This document shows, in pieces, positions 26,753-36,461 of a stretch of DNA of 64,000 nt (positions are counted from its first letter, which is position 1; each line of letters starts with the position of its first letter). The notes below the pieces were generated by a model, which saw nothing but the letters and a program-made list of their open reading frames with translations, searched no databases and was not told the origin of the DNA. The translations under genes and the position numbers were made by a program. This DNA comes from Halobellus salinus (lineage in GTDB: Archaea; Halobacteriota; Halobacteria; Halobacteriales; Haloferacaceae): NCBI RefSeq assembly GCF_014646875.1, contig NZ_BMOC01000006.1:84661-148660 (forward strand). The letters are read 5' to 3'.

Positions 26753-27202
26753 ATGACACTACCCATCGACCCGGCGGCGATTGCGAGCGGCGACATCGGC
26801 GAGGAACGCGCGACGCTCCGGATGGACCACGAGGCGGCGGTCGAACACGTCCGCGAAACGTTCGTCGACGCGGGGTTCGGCATCGCCACGGAGTTTTCCC
26901 CCTCGGAGATGCTCAACGAGAAGGTGGACGCCGGGCGGGACCCCTACCACGTGCTCGGCGCGTGTAACCCGACGATGGCGGACCGCGCGCTCGACGCGAC
27001 CGACCGGCGGATCGGGGGACTGTTCCCGTGTAACGTCGTGGTCTGGCAGGAGAACCCCGGGGTTCAGACCGTCTACCACGTGAGTATTATGCGTATCGCG
27101 CGGCTGCTCGGGGTGGCTGCGGACGGCGACGCGATGGACGACATCATCGCCGATACGGGCGAGTTGGTCGACGAGGCGTTCGGCAACCTCAACGCGGCGT
27201 AG
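26753..27202 (+). CDS. DUF302 protein
   Basis: A 149-residue DUF302 protein, a small fold found in bacteria and archaea, sometimes next to sulphur or metal metabolism genes. Family features: DAGFGIATEFSPSEMLNEKV near 40-60, LGACNPTMADRAL near 70 and GLFPCNVVVWQE near 92. ATG 26753 is preferred, with GTTTTCG about 30 bases upstream as a weak TATA. It diverges from the SHOCT gene. Biochemical role unknown. Confidence 0.9.
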   Translation: MTLPIDPAAIASGDIGEERATLRMDHEAAVEHVRETFVDAGFGIATEFSPSEMLNEKVDAGRDPYHVLGACNPTMADRALDATDRRIGGLFPCNVVVWQENPGVQTVYHVSIMRIARLLGVAADGDAMDDIIADTGELVDEAFGNLNAA

Positions 27203-27214
27203 TCGGTCCGGCGA

Positions 27215-27316
27215 TCACGTGTCGGTCCCGGTGGGGCGTGGCTCCCACGACCCGAGCCGGCGCATCGTCTCGTCCATCTGCGAGAAATCGGCGGTGGCTC
27301 TGATACGTGAACTCAT
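27215..27316 (-). CDS. Possible 33-residue protein with strong promoter
   Basis: A short frame starting MSSRIRATADFSQMDETMRR and ending 33 residues later. It is listed because a very good archaeal TATA region (GTATTTATG, inside the palindrome at 27341-27357) lies 25-30 bases upstream of its ATG, in an AT-rich patch. The peptide is basic and amphipathic and matches no family I know. It converges with the DUF302 gene with 12 bases between the stops. It may instead be an RNA gene with the same promoter. Confidence 0.4.
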   Translation of the reverse strand: MSSRIRATADFSQMDETMRRLGSWEPRPTGTDT

Positions 27317-27340
27317 CTCACGATTAGCAACGAGTATGAT

Positions 27341-27357
27341 ACATAAATACTTTATGT
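27341..27357. promoter_or_regulatory. Palindromic TATA region
   Basis: ACATAAA-TAC-TTTATGT is a perfect 7-base inverted repeat with 3-base spacer inside an AT-rich island (about 27300-27450) that contrasts with the GC-rich surroundings. Each arm can act as a TATA box, giving a two-way promoter or an operator. Minus-strand transcription would start just before the small frame at 27316. Confidence 0.5.
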
Positions 27358-27523
27358 CGGGATATTGCGGCGTACCACCGGTTATACCGCCAGAATACTG
27401 CCGATACAGTCGGTTTCTGCCCAATAATCCGAACGTTTGTACTACAGTTCCGGGATCGGCCCTGCGGTTAATGCCCCGGTCGCCTCCGGAAGATTTAGTC
27501 CCCGCCCCGGTCCACTCGGAGGT

Positions 27524-28357
27524 ATGACCCGGAGCGACTGGGGCGAGTGGCTCCCGCGCGCCGTGGAGTCGGCCGACCCCGACACCGTTGCGGTCTGGTA
27601 TCTCGGGTGCAACGGGTGCATCCTGAAGGGATCCGGTGGGACGACCGTCGCGATCGACCCCTACCTGGGGACGGGTGATCCGCCGCGGACGATCCGGATG
27701 ATTCCCGTCCCGTTCGACCCCGGCGACGTCAACGAGATGGACGCGGTGTTCGCCACCCACGAGCACACCGATCACACCCACGGCCCGAGCCAGGCACCGA
27801 TACTGGCGTCGACCGGGGCGTCGTTTTACGCGCCCGACGACTCGCTGTCGGTCGCGCTCGACGACGAGGAGTGGCCTGCGAACTACGACGTCGACCACGA
27901 CCAGCTCGTCGAGGTCGCCGAGGGCGAGGCGTTCGCGGTGGGTGAGTTCACCGTTCACGTCGAGTTCGCTCACGATCCCGACTCCACGCACCCGGTCTCG
28001 TACGTCTTCGAGCACGACTCGGGGACGTTCTTCCACGGCGGCGACACCAAACCCCATCCGGAGTTCGACACGCTCGGGGAGCGGTACGACATCGATCTCG
28101 GCGTGTTGGCGTTCGGCGCGATCGGGAACATCGACGACAAGGAGACGGGCGAACCGGTCCGGACGCGGTGGTACTCCACCGAGAACGAGGTGATCGAGGC
28201 CGCGTCGGACCTCCGGTTCGACCGGCTCCTCCCCACCCACTGGGATATGTGGAAGGGGCTGACCGCGGACCCGACGGCCCTGCACCACCACACCCGGAGC
28301 TACGACCACCCGCGCTCGCTGGCAATCGCCGAGATCGGCGATCGGGTCGACCTCTGA
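27524..28357 (+). CDS. MBL-fold metal-dependent hydrolase (UlaG-like)
   Basis: A 277-residue metallo-beta-lactamase-fold hydrolase of the UlaG-like type. The metal site HxHxDH is present as THEHTDHTHG near 83, followed by FAHDPDSTHP near 150 and FHGGDTKPH near 172. Substrate unknown; relatives include lactonases and RNA-processing or nucleotide-active enzymes. ATG 27524 has GATTTAGTC about 30 bases upstream. It lies 60 bases before the helicase gene on the same strand, but that gene has its own TATA-like box. Confidence 0.88.
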   Translation: MTRSDWGEWLPRAVESADPDTVAVWYLGCNGCILKGSGGTTVAIDPYLGTGDPPRTIRMIPVPFDPGDVNEMDAVFATHEHTDHTHGPSQAPILASTGASFYAPDDSLSVALDDEEWPANYDVDHDQLVEVAEGEAFAVGEFTVHVEFAHDPDSTHPVSYVFEHDSGTFFHGGDTKPHPEFDTLGERYDIDLGVLAFGAIGNIDDKETGEPVRTRWYSTENEVIEAASDLRFDRLLPTHWDMWKGLTADPTALHHHTRSYDHPRSLAIAEIGDRVDL

Positions 28358-28417
28358 GCGACCGAACCGCCCACACGAACATTTTTCATTGGGGCCGCGG
28401 CCAGCACCGACACCGAT

Positions 28418-30814
28418 ATGAACGCAGCGGGTCGACCCGGTGACGTGACTTGGGAGTCGGTTTTCGGCCACAGCGACCCCTACCCCGAACAGGCTGACGG
28501 CATCGACGCCGCGGTCGACATCGCCGACGACGGCGGGTTCCTGGTGGTTGAGGGCGCCTGCGGCACCGGGAAGACGATGCTCGCACTCACCGCCGGGATC
28601 GACCGCGTCCGCGATCCCGACTCCGACTACGAGCGGGTGGTGGTGCTGACGAGCGTCAAACAGCAGCTCCGGCAGTTCGAGGAAGACCTCCGCGCGATCA
28701 ACGCAAACCTTCCAGACGAGTGGTCGCCGGTGTCGGGGGTGACGCTGGTCGGGAAGGCGGACGTGTGTCCGTACAGCCGCGAGGGGGTCGCCGGGATCGA
28801 CACCGGAACCGTGTACGACCGGTGTGAGGGGCTCCGCGAGCGGACCCGGAACCTCGTGGGCGACGGCGGCGACACCACCGCGGGGGCGTTGGCGTCGGCG
28901 GCGCGGGAGGCCCAGACCGGACTGGTCGATTCGGGGTCCGCGGACGGGCCCGACTACCTCGAGACTGCGGGCGAACCCACACCGTACCTCCCGGGGACCG
29001 CCGAGCACGAGGGCGTGGAGTACTGCCCGTTTTATGCCACCTTCCTGGAGGACGCCCCCGAGGACGGCGACCCCATCGAGGCGGTTCCGTTCGACATCAC
29101 GGACCGAGGCCACATCGACACCGAGGAACTGGTCGGACTGAGTGCGGGGCACGGCACGTGTCCGCATTCGGTTATGGGTGCGGTGCTGCCGCACGCCGAA
29201 GTGGTGCTGGGAAACTACTACCACGCGTTCGACCCCCAGACGGTCGGGTCGTTCACGGGTGCGGTCGTCGACGACTCAACGTTCGTCGTCTGCGACGAAG
29301 CGCACATGCTTGAACCGCGCGTGCGCGACCTGGTGAGCGACGGCGTCGGCGACGCGACCCTCCGGGACGCCGAAGGCGAACTGACCCGCGTGATCCAGCC
29401 CGTTGAGTTCGAGCAGTCCGGCAGGGAGCCCGCCGGCGACGCCGGAACCGCCGACGCCGATCTGGTGCGGGGTGAACTCGAGAACGCGGACGTGACCCTG
29501 CGGGAGGTGAAAGAGACGAGAGAGTTCCTCTCCGACCTCCGGGAGGAAGTCGATCGCAGAGTGCAGGCGCACCTGGATCGGACGGTGCCGGACTGGCGGG
29601 CGGATCCGCGAGCACTCGGCGATGACGAGCTCCCGCTGCGGGACCCCGAGGAGCCGGGCCGCGACGACCTGACCGCGTGGGCTGACGACGCCGGCTACGG
29701 CGAGGGCGCGTGGCTCCGCGCGGAGGCGGTCGGCGCGGTCGTCGCGCGGATCCTGAACGAAGCGGAGGGCGAGGACGTGACGCGGGCGGCGCCGGCCGTC
29801 GGCCGAGTCCTCGCCAACTGGGTCCGCGCGGACCACACTGCCTTCTTCCGGGAGATCGAACTGGAGCGGACCTGGGACGAAACCGAGCCCTCGGGGTCGT
29901 GGCGGCGGGCGTACAACGCCCGACTCGGGCTGCACAACTGCGTGCCCGGCGAGGCGATCGCCGAAACCCTCGGGTCGTTCGGCGGCGGGGTGTTGATGTC
30001 GGCGACAATCGAGCCGATTGAGGTCTTCCGGGCGGTCACTGGTCTCGATGACCTCGCGGCCGACGGCCGACCGGTCGCCGAACGGACCTACGGCCTCTCG
30101 TTTCCCGAAGCCAACCGGGCGTCGTTCGCGGTCGATGCTCCGAAGTTCACCCACGAGAACCGTGGCCGCAAGGGAGCGTCGAACCCGACCCGGCGGGCGC
30201 ACGTCGACGCGGTGTGTGACGTCGCGGCGTCACCCGGAAACGTCCTCGTTGGGATGCCAAACTACGCCGAGGCGGCGTGGATGGCCGACGCGCTGACCGA
30301 TCGGCTGGACCGGCCGGTCCTGCTCGATGAGTCCTCCGACGACGACGCCACGGAAGCGCTGAAAGCCGAGTTCTTCGGCGGCGACCCCAAGGTGCTGGTG
30401 ACGAGTCTCCGCGGGACGCTCACCGAGGGCGTCGACTACCGCGGCGACCGGCTTGCGGCCGCGGTCGTCTGTGGCGTGCCGATCATCGACACCTCCAGCC
30501 CGCGGACCCGCGCGGTGAAGACGGCGTACGACCGCCAGTTCTGCGGCGACGGACAGGGCAGCCGCAGCGGGTTCGAGACCGCGCTCACAGTCCCCGCGGT
30601 CCGGAAAGCCCGACAGGCCGTCGGCCGGGTGATCCGGGGGCCGGAGGAGGTGGGCATCCGCGCGTTCGTCGACGCTCGATACGCCCGAGAGTCGTGGGAC
30701 AGCGTCCGCGGTTACCTCCCACCGGCCGAGCGAGCGGAGTTCGACGCGGTCAGCCCGGATCTGCTCGGGTACGGCGTCGAGCGGTTCTGGTCGTCGGTCG
30801 ACAATGACGGGTGA
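28418..30814 (+). CDS. XPD/Rad3-like iron-sulphur DNA helicase
   Basis: A 798-residue superfamily 2 helicase of the XPD/DinG class, a 5'-3' DNA unwinding enzyme used in repair. Walker A GACGTGKT is at 46-53 and the DEAH box at 293-296 (VVCDEAHMLEP). Four Cys (C117, C136, C203, C248) lie in the place of the 4Fe-4S cluster. C-terminal motifs include RGTLTEGVDYRG near 665 and VRKARQAVGRVIRGPEE near 725. The segment between the second and third Cys is longer and more acidic than in classic XPD. It is transcribed alone, with ATTTTTCATT about 33 bases upstream. Confidence 0.92.
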   Translation: MNAAGRPGDVTWESVFGHSDPYPEQADGIDAAVDIADDGGFLVVEGACGTGKTMLALTAGIDRVRDPDSDYERVVVLTSVKQQLRQFEEDLRAINANLPDEWSPVSGVTLVGKADVCPYSREGVAGIDTGTVYDRCEGLRERTRNLVGDGGDTTAGALASAAREAQTGLVDSGSADGPDYLETAGEPTPYLPGTAEHEGVEYCPFYATFLEDAPEDGDPIEAVPFDITDRGHIDTEELVGLSAGHGTCPHSVMGAVLPHAEVVLGNYYHAFDPQTVGSFTGAVVDDSTFVVCDEAHMLEPRVRDLVSDGVGDATLRDAEGELTRVIQPVEFEQSGREPAGDAGTADADLVRGELENADVTLREVKETREFLSDLREEVDRRVQAHLDRTVPDWRADPRALGDDELPLRDPEEPGRDDLTAWADDAGYGEGAWLRAEAVGAVVARILNEAEGEDVTRAAPAVGRVLANWVRADHTAFFREIELERTWDETEPSGSWRRAYNARLGLHNCVPGEAIAETLGSFGGGVLMSATIEPIEVFRAVTGLDDLAADGRPVAERTYGLSFPEANRASFAVDAPKFTHENRGRKGASNPTRRAHVDAVCDVAASPGNVLVGMPNYAEAAWMADALTDRLDRPVLLDESSDDDATEALKAEFFGGDPKVLVTSLRGTLTEGVDYRGDRLAAAVVCGVPIIDTSSPRTRAVKTAYDRQFCGDGQGSRSGFETALTVPAVRKARQAVGRVIRGPEEVGIRAFVDARYARESWDSVRGYLPPAERAEFDAVSPDLLGYGVERFWSSVDNDG

Positions 30815-30841
30815 GTACCGCGGCGCGGTCGCCCCGTGTCG

Positions 30842-31027
30842 CTACGCGCCGTCGTCGTCGGCCAGACACTCCTCGGAGCAGAAGTGACGGTGGTGAGCGC
30901 GTCCGTCCTCGACCCGGGTGACGACGCGGTGTGTGGGTGACTGGACAATCTTCGTGCCGCAGGTCGCACACTCGGGGGCGTCGTCCTCGTCGACGTCCTC
31001 CCCGAGGTCCGAGGTCGGATCTACCAT
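30842..31027 (-). CDS. Small zinc-binding protein (MYM/TRASH-like)
   Basis: A 61-residue protein with an acidic N-terminus and a four-cysteine motif (CATCG near 20 and HFCSEECL near 49) that fits a small treble-clef or TRASH-type zinc site. Haloarchaea have many such proteins (one group is listed as DUF7576, from memory); function unknown. It starts at ATG 31027 and converges with the helicase gene. Confidence 0.8.
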   Translation of the reverse strand: MVDPTSDLGEDVDEDDAPECATCGTKIVQSPTHRVVTRVEDGRAHHRHFCSEECLADDDGA

Positions 31028-31129
31028 CTCTTCGAGTGGGTCGCAGTCGGTCCCACTTTACCGTGTCGTTCTCCCCGGAACGGTGTCTGTACCCGGCGTC
31101 GTGAGGGTCTGCCCCCTGCTGGCCCCGCC

Positions 31130-32218
31130 TCAGACGTTGATGTCTTCGAACTCGTCGTTCACGATGAACCGGCCTTGAGGGGTGAGGCCGGCCGGCGGGT
31201 CGGCGTCGGTGATGAGCCCGTCCTCGTGAAGCGATTCCAGCCGGGTGTCGAGTTCGGCCTCTTCGACGTTCAAAAGCGACGCGAGGTCGATCCCCTCGCT
31301 TGTTGAGTACAGTCCCACGAGAACCTCGAGTTCGGTCTCCTCGACGTCGATGTCGCGGACATCGGTTTTGATCCAGTGGTAGATGAGCCGGAGGTACCGC
31401 CCCAGGATGTTCATCTTCCGCCGCGACGCCATCGTGATTTCGCTCGTGACCGTCCGACCGTCATCGACGTGCTGGACCGAGAGCACGAGGTGGCTCCTGG
31501 CACCATCGCTCCGTTCGACCACCTCAAAAAAGACGACCGACGCGAGGTCGATCGACACCGAGTCGACGTCGGCGATATCGCCGCCCGTGAACCACACCGA
31601 CTCGTACTCGAGGTGGAGCCCGCTTTTCCGCTCCGGGGAATCCATCACCCGCCCGCCGACCTTCGCGGGGTGAGTGATGAGCGCGACCGACCCGTTGAGC
31701 ACCGCCCGGAAGAGCAGGAGCGAGAACTTCTCGATGGTCTCGCGGTCGCCGCCGATGACGGTGGTCTTCCGGCGGTCGCCCGCAACGTACCCGATCATAA
31801 CGGTGTAGTCGAAGAACTCCTCAACCTCCGGGGGGACCTGTCCGACAGCGATGTCGAAGATCGACGCGATCGGGACGGTGGTCTTTGTCCCCGAAGTCGC
31901 AAGCACCAACCGCCGCTCGCTCATCAGAACCCGTCCTTTCACCGGATCGAACGCGGTGCTGCCGCCGGCGACGAAACTCGCGATGAAATCGACCACGACC
32001 GACTCCCCGGACCCGTCACCGTCGTCCGACCGTCTGCCGGCGGCGTCGCCATCGCGGACGTCGCGTTGCCGGTACGCCTCCAGTACGTCCGAGCGTCTCT
32101 CGGCCACGTCGCCGTCGGCACCACCGTCGTCGCCGTCGGCACCACCGCCGTCGCCGTCGGCACCACCGTCGTCGCCGGCGTGCCGCGGGGGGTCGGCACC
32201 GGAGTCCGCCGGGGTCAT
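31130..32218 (-). CDS. cheF: Taxis protein CheF
   Basis: A 362-residue CheF, the archaea-specific adaptor that links the Che signalling system (CheY, CheD, CheC) to the archaellum motor. The core starts near residue 75 (VVDFIASFVAGGSTAFDPVKGRVL region), followed by a PH-like half and a C-terminal winged-helix-like end (VGLYSTSEGIDLASLLNV). The first 70 residues are an Asp/Gly/Ala-rich extension produced by 21-base DNA repeats. ATG 32218 overlaps the arlJ stop by four bases (ATGA), making it the last gene of the arl operon. Confidence 0.92.
   Translation of the reverse strand: MTPADSGADPPRHAGDDGGADGDGGGADGDDGGADGDVAERRSDVLEAYRQRDVRDGDAAGRRSDDGDGSGESVVVDFIASFVAGGSTAFDPVKGRVLMSERRLVLATSGTKTTVPIASIFDIAVGQVPPEVEEFFDYTVMIGYVAGDRRKTTVIGGDRETIEKFSLLLFRAVLNGSVALITHPAKVGGRVMDSPERKSGLHLEYESVWFTGGDIADVDSVSIDLASVVFFEVVERSDGARSHLVLSVQHVDDGRTVTSEITMASRRKMNILGRYLRLIYHWIKTDVRDIDVEETELEVLVGLYSTSEGIDLASLLNVEEAELDTRLESLHEDGLITDADPPAGLTPQGRFIVNDEFEDINV
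32111..32173. repeat. 21-base unit, three copies, in cheF 5' end
   Basis: Units at 32111, 32132 and 32153, the middle one with a single change. In frame they encode repeats of DDGGADG/DGGGADG in the CheF N-terminal extension. Confidence 0.92.
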
Positions 32219-33978
32219 ACGCTTATTAACCCTCCCGCGAGCCACGACGTCAACACCGCGGCGCCGCACCCGATCCACACCAGGATCACGAAGTGGAGGT
32301 AGGCGTTCGCCTTGTGGCCACCGTCAACCATCCGGATCATGAACGCCGAGAGCACGCCGTTGAACAGGATGATCAGGGAGAGCAGATACTCGATGACCGG
32401 GATGTTGTAGACCCCAGCATAGATGATCTGGCCGAACTCGAACTGCGCGAGGTTCAGGTCAGTGGAGAACGTCGCCAGAATCTCCACGACCTCCAGCCCG
32501 ATAAAAAACGCAAAGGACGCCGAGGCGGTGATCCCGTAGAGCACGCCGATCAGCGTCACCGTCGCCTGGCCGCGCTGGCGTCGGAGCTTGAGCACCTCGT
32601 TCATGTTCGTCGAGATGAGTTCGCCGAGCTGTTTCGGCTCCCCACCCATCTGTCGCCCGATCAGGTACATCTCGGAGAACTTCTGGATGAGGTAGGAACT
32701 CGCCTCGGCGGTGAAGAAGAACCACGATCGGTCGGGGGCGACCCGCATGTTCAGCCGGACGTAGAGCCGGTCGATCTCCCGGGAGAGCACGCCGAAGTTC
32801 TTCTCACGCAGCGACTCCAACACCGCCCGGGTCGTCGACTGTTTGGCGCTCTCTGAGGCGCCGAGCGCACGGATGAACCCGGGGTACTCCTCGTCACGCT
32901 CCTTGACGTCGTTCTCGTGGTGCCGCGCGACCAGCCCCGGGACCGCAAGGGGCGTGATCGGCACAGCGATCAGCACCGGGACCGGAGTGTCGAGCATGAT
33001 TCCCCGGACCGCCTCCCCGAGCGGCGTCCACCCAGCGGTCCCCAACCCGAGGATACCGATGAACGTCAGGCTGAGCGCCGCTGCGCCGTAGAGTGCGATG
33101 TCGATCTGGCGCTCCATCCTGGTTCGGTACTCGTCCTGCTGGTACCAGAGCGGATCGTGCGGCGACATCGTCCGAATCACGAAATAAAACCCCAGTTGGA
33201 CGAAGACGAACAGCACGATGACCGCTGCGATCGTGAGTGTGGCGTCGGTGCCGGTCAGGATCGGGAGCACTATCGCGTTGATGATCGCGAACGTCATCGA
33301 CAAGATCATGGAGAGATAGAGGTCCTTCATAACGTCGAGGTTCCCCAGTGCGCTCTCGTAGACGGTGACGTACTTTTCAATCATAGTCTGCTGTTCGCCG
33401 AGCAGGAAGTCGTCGAGGCTCTGGCCGGCGTTCAGCGAGTACGCCAGCCGGTCGAGGAAATCGCCGAGCTCCCGCGACGGCACCGCCCGCGACCGGCGCT
33501 GGAGCGCGTCGTCGAGCGACTGGTTCCAGGTGTCGACGAGTTCGGTGATCCGGCGCATCTCAACCGCGAGTTCGCCGTACTCCTCCTCACGACCGAGCTG
33601 TCTGAACACCGCGACCCGGTCGATGTTCGTGGTCGAAAGCACGGTGAGGTGGGTGATAACGAGGTGAAGCTGGTTCTCCAGCCCGCGGCGCTGGTTTTCC
33701 ACCAGCAACCGCGGGTACAGCAGCCCCGACGCCAGGAGCAACACGCCCAACAGGAGCACGGGGAGCCGAACCAAGAGCGGAACCGGGAGCGCGATGGCGC
33801 CAACCACCCCCAACACGAACACGAGCACCGACGGCGCGAGGACGGTGAGGCCGTACTTCCGCGTGTCCATCGGCATCTGCTCGTATGCGTCGAGCACCGA
33901 CGACGCGAACTCCCGGATCTGCTCCCGCTGGGCGCCAAGCCCCGGATCCACGTCGGCATCTGCGCCGGCTTCGCTCAT
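32215..33978 (-). CDS. arlJ: Archaellum membrane platform ArlJ (FlaJ)
   Basis: A 587-residue integral membrane protein of the type IV pilus/archaellum platform family that anchors the motor ATPase ArlI. Around ten hydrophobic segments, with two cytoplasmic T2SF-type regions (about 100-230 and 375-480). ATG 33978 (MSEAGADADVDPG) is used; GTG 34041, in frame and four bases from the arlI stop, is a real alternative that would add 21 residues. It overlaps cheF downstream. Confidence 0.94.
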   Translation of the reverse strand: MSEAGADADVDPGLGAQREQIREFASSVLDAYEQMPMDTRKYGLTVLAPSVLVFVLGVVGAIALPVPLLVRLPVLLLGVLLLASGLLYPRLLVENQRRGLENQLHLVITHLTVLSTTNIDRVAVFRQLGREEEYGELAVEMRRITELVDTWNQSLDDALQRRSRAVPSRELGDFLDRLAYSLNAGQSLDDFLLGEQQTMIEKYVTVYESALGNLDVMKDLYLSMILSMTFAIINAIVLPILTGTDATLTIAAVIVLFVFVQLGFYFVIRTMSPHDPLWYQQDEYRTRMERQIDIALYGAAALSLTFIGILGLGTAGWTPLGEAVRGIMLDTPVPVLIAVPITPLAVPGLVARHHENDVKERDEEYPGFIRALGASESAKQSTTRAVLESLREKNFGVLSREIDRLYVRLNMRVAPDRSWFFFTAEASSYLIQKFSEMYLIGRQMGGEPKQLGELISTNMNEVLKLRRQRGQATVTLIGVLYGITASASFAFFIGLEVVEILATFSTDLNLAQFEFGQIIYAGVYNIPVIEYLLSLIILFNGVLSAFMIRMVDGGHKANAYLHFVILVWIGCGAAVLTSWLAGGLISV

Positions 33979-34045
33979 ACTGGCTCCCTCCGTCCGGCCG
34001 TCGGCACCGGTGCAGTCACCCCCACCGGTCGGACGCGCCACGCCA

Positions 34046-35713
34046 TCACTCTACCCTCGTGACGTCGAACGGCAGCCCCTCTGTCCCGTCGCGCTGGAAG
34101 TCTTCGATGAACTCGTTGACCTCGTGGTACCCCACGATGTTCTCCTGGATCGCTCGATTGATAATCTCCGTGCGGAATTCGAGGTCATCGTAGATCTTCC
34201 GGGTGTCGTCGTACCCCAGAAGCGTCGCGATCTTCTCTTCCATAACGTAGGAGTTGTTCCGGCCCTGGAACACGATTTCGTCCTCAACAGGATCCCAGTA
34301 GAACGCCTCTCGGGTGACGACCCCGCCCATCTCCTTGGAGTACCCCTCGATCTCCTGGACCGAGGTGACGCGGCGGAGGGTCTCGTCGCCCCGCTTGACC
34401 CGGTTCTGGAACAGCGCGATGTCGGCGTTGGACATGAACGTCTCGGGGACGTTTATCGGATCGCCGGTGAACCGCTGGATCATGGAGACGATGTCGGAGG
34501 CGTGGAACGTCAGCATGACAGGGTGGCCGGTCTGGGCCGCCTGGAACGCCATCCGCCCCTCCTCGCCGCGGACCTCCCCGACGATGATGTAGTCGGGGCG
34601 CGACCGGAGCGCGGCCGCGACCAGGTCGAACATGTCCACCTCTGAGTCGGTGCCGCGACCCTCCCGGGTGAGGAGCTGCTGCCAGGTGTTGTGCGGGGGC
34701 AGCACCTCCGCGGTGTCCTCGGCGGTGTAGATCTTCGCGTCCCGTGGGATGAACGACGTGATCGCGTTGAGCGTGGTTGTCTTGCCCGACGCCGTTTCCC
34801 CCACGACGAAGATGGTCCGCTCGTTCTCTAAGGCCATCCAAAGGTACGCACACAGCTGCGGCGAGAGGGTTCCCCAGTCGGCGATCTGGAACACCGAAAG
34901 CGGTACGTCGTCACCCTGCCGGATCGTGAGCGACGACCCCTTCAGCGACACGTCGTCGGAGTAGATGATGTTGATACGCGACCCGTCGGGCAGCGTCGAG
35001 TCCACGATCGGGTGAGCGTCCGAGACGGGGTCGCCGATCCGCTCGCCCATGTTTCGGAGCCAGTTGTCGAACTGCTCTGCGGAGTCGAACTCGATTGTCG
35101 TTTCGAGCAGTCCGAACTCGCCGTGGTCGACGTCGACCTGGTTGGGGCCGATGACGTGGATGTCCTCGTTTGCCGGGTCGCGCATAATCGGTTCCAGCGG
35201 CCCCAACCCGACGATGTCGCGCACCAACCGGTACTGGATCTTCTGGTGGGTCTGCTCGGAGACTTCGAGCGGGCCGAGTTCGAGCCGCTGGACCAGCTCC
35301 GAGAGCCGGCCGTCGCGTTCTTTCTCTAGGACAGTGATCTCGTCGAGTAGCTCTTCGATCCGATCCTCGTACTCGGTGTTCTCGGTCGGCGCGGGCTGGG
35401 AAACCGACCGTTCCAGGAGCTTGTTCTTCACGTCGCCGAAGACCCCTCGCTCGGACTCGTTGAGTTCCGGTTCGATGGTGTAGTATTTGGTGGTCTCGCC
35501 GAAGTTGCCGTACACCTGGCTGTAGACCGGGCCGCCGAGGTGGTAGATCACGTTCGGCCGCCGCGACTCGTAGCCGTCCGGCTCGTCGACCAACATCGGA
35601 AACTCCCCGGTGATCTGTCGGAACCGCTTGAGATGGTCTTGGAGGTGTGTCCACCGTTGAGCGTGGCGTTTGAGTTCCGGGTCCAGCTTGGCCGAGCCGT
35701 GTTCGGTCGCCAT
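34046..35713 (-). CDS. arlI: Archaellum motor ATPase ArlI (FlaI)
   Basis: A 555-residue secretion-type ATPase that powers archaellum assembly and rotation as a hexamer on ArlJ. N-terminal domain to about 250, Walker A GETASGKT at 305-312, followed by the Asp box and VGEVRGEEG near 375 and the His box MLTFHASD near 398. Its ATG shares one base with the arlH stop codon (TAA), so translation is coupled. Length is typical for haloarchaea. Confidence 0.96.
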   Translation of the reverse strand: MATEHGSAKLDPELKRHAQRWTHLQDHLKRFRQITGEFPMLVDEPDGYESRRPNVIYHLGGPVYSQVYGNFGETTKYYTIEPELNESERGVFGDVKNKLLERSVSQPAPTENTEYEDRIEELLDEITVLEKERDGRLSELVQRLELGPLEVSEQTHQKIQYRLVRDIVGLGPLEPIMRDPANEDIHVIGPNQVDVDHGEFGLLETTIEFDSAEQFDNWLRNMGERIGDPVSDAHPIVDSTLPDGSRINIIYSDDVSLKGSSLTIRQGDDVPLSVFQIADWGTLSPQLCAYLWMALENERTIFVVGETASGKTTTLNAITSFIPRDAKIYTAEDTAEVLPPHNTWQQLLTREGRGTDSEVDMFDLVAAALRSRPDYIIVGEVRGEEGRMAFQAAQTGHPVMLTFHASDIVSMIQRFTGDPINVPETFMSNADIALFQNRVKRGDETLRRVTSVQEIEGYSKEMGGVVTREAFYWDPVEDEIVFQGRNNSYVMEEKIATLLGYDDTRKIYDDLEFRTEIINRAIQENIVGYHEVNEFIEDFQRDGTEGLPFDVTRVE

Positions 35714-36459
35714 TACGCAACGCTCCTGGACTCGATGACGATGCCGATCCCCGACCGGACCGAGAAGCCGACCCGGTCGCCCACCTGTTCGCCCATCCCC
35801 GCGAACCGCTTCACGAAGATGTTCCGCCGGACGTCGTTGCCGACCTCAACCATCTCCAGTTGGAGGTAGACGTCCGCGATCGACCGGAACGGGCCGATCG
35901 CCTCATCGTCGACCGTCGAGGGGTCGACCGTGAGCACGATGGTCTTGCCTTTCGTGGTCAGATCACGGAAAAAGGAGATGATCTCGAGGGCTGCCTGGCG
36001 CTCCTCGTTTTCTCGGACCAACGCCTCGAACTTGGGGTCGTTCCGGAGGATGGCGTCGAAGGTGTCGACGACGATGACATCGGCGTCCCACATCGTCTCG
36101 GCTCCCATCATCCGCTTGAGTAGCTCTTTCCGTTCCTCTTCGCCACCGCTTAACGTCCCCGAAGCGTCGATCTCTGCCGGGATGAAAAGCACCTCCTCGT
36201 TGATCAGGGGTTTGACCATGTCGTAGGCCAGCGAGTTCATCTGGTCCAAGAACCCTTTCACGCCCAACTCGGTCGAGACGAGCGTCGTTACCACGTTCTC
36301 GGTGTTGAACCCGTAGGTGAACCGCTGGGAAAGGACGCTCTTGCCGGCGCCGTAGTCGCCCTCAACGAGGACAATCGAGCCTTTGGGGATGCCGCCGCCG
36401 AGTTCCTTTTCGAGCCGATCGTGGTCGGTGAGTCCGATGGGGTAGTGGTTCGAGCTCAT
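35713..36459 (-). CDS. arlH: Archaellum regulatory ATPase ArlH (FlaH)
   Basis: A 248-residue RecA/KaiC-like ATP-binding protein that docks on ArlI and switches the motor complex. Walker A GDYGAGKS at 34-41; a Walker B-like strand DVIVVDTFDA near 147. The start at ATG 36459 (MSSNHYPIGLTDHDRLEKEL) is two bases after the arlG stop; the longer in-frame extension is inside arlG. Confidence 0.95.
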   Translation of the reverse strand: MSSNHYPIGLTDHDRLEKELGGGIPKGSIVLVEGDYGAGKSVLSQRFTYGFNTENVVTTLVSTELGVKGFLDQMNSLAYDMVKPLINEEVLFIPAEIDASGTLSGGEEERKELLKRMMGAETMWDADVIVVDTFDAILRNDPKFEALVRENEERQAALEIISFFRDLTTKGKTIVLTVDPSTVDDEAIGPFRSIADVYLQLEMVEVGNDVRRNIFVKRFAGMGEQVGDRVGFSVRSGIGIVIESRSVA

Positions 36460-36461
36460 CG

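Noticed and set aside
27215..29224. Open frame of 669 codons on the minus strand
   Set aside because: It lies opposite the MBL hydrolase and XPD-like helicase genes and has the Arg/Val/Pro-rich composition of GC-rich shadow frames; only its last 33 codons have a promoter of their own.
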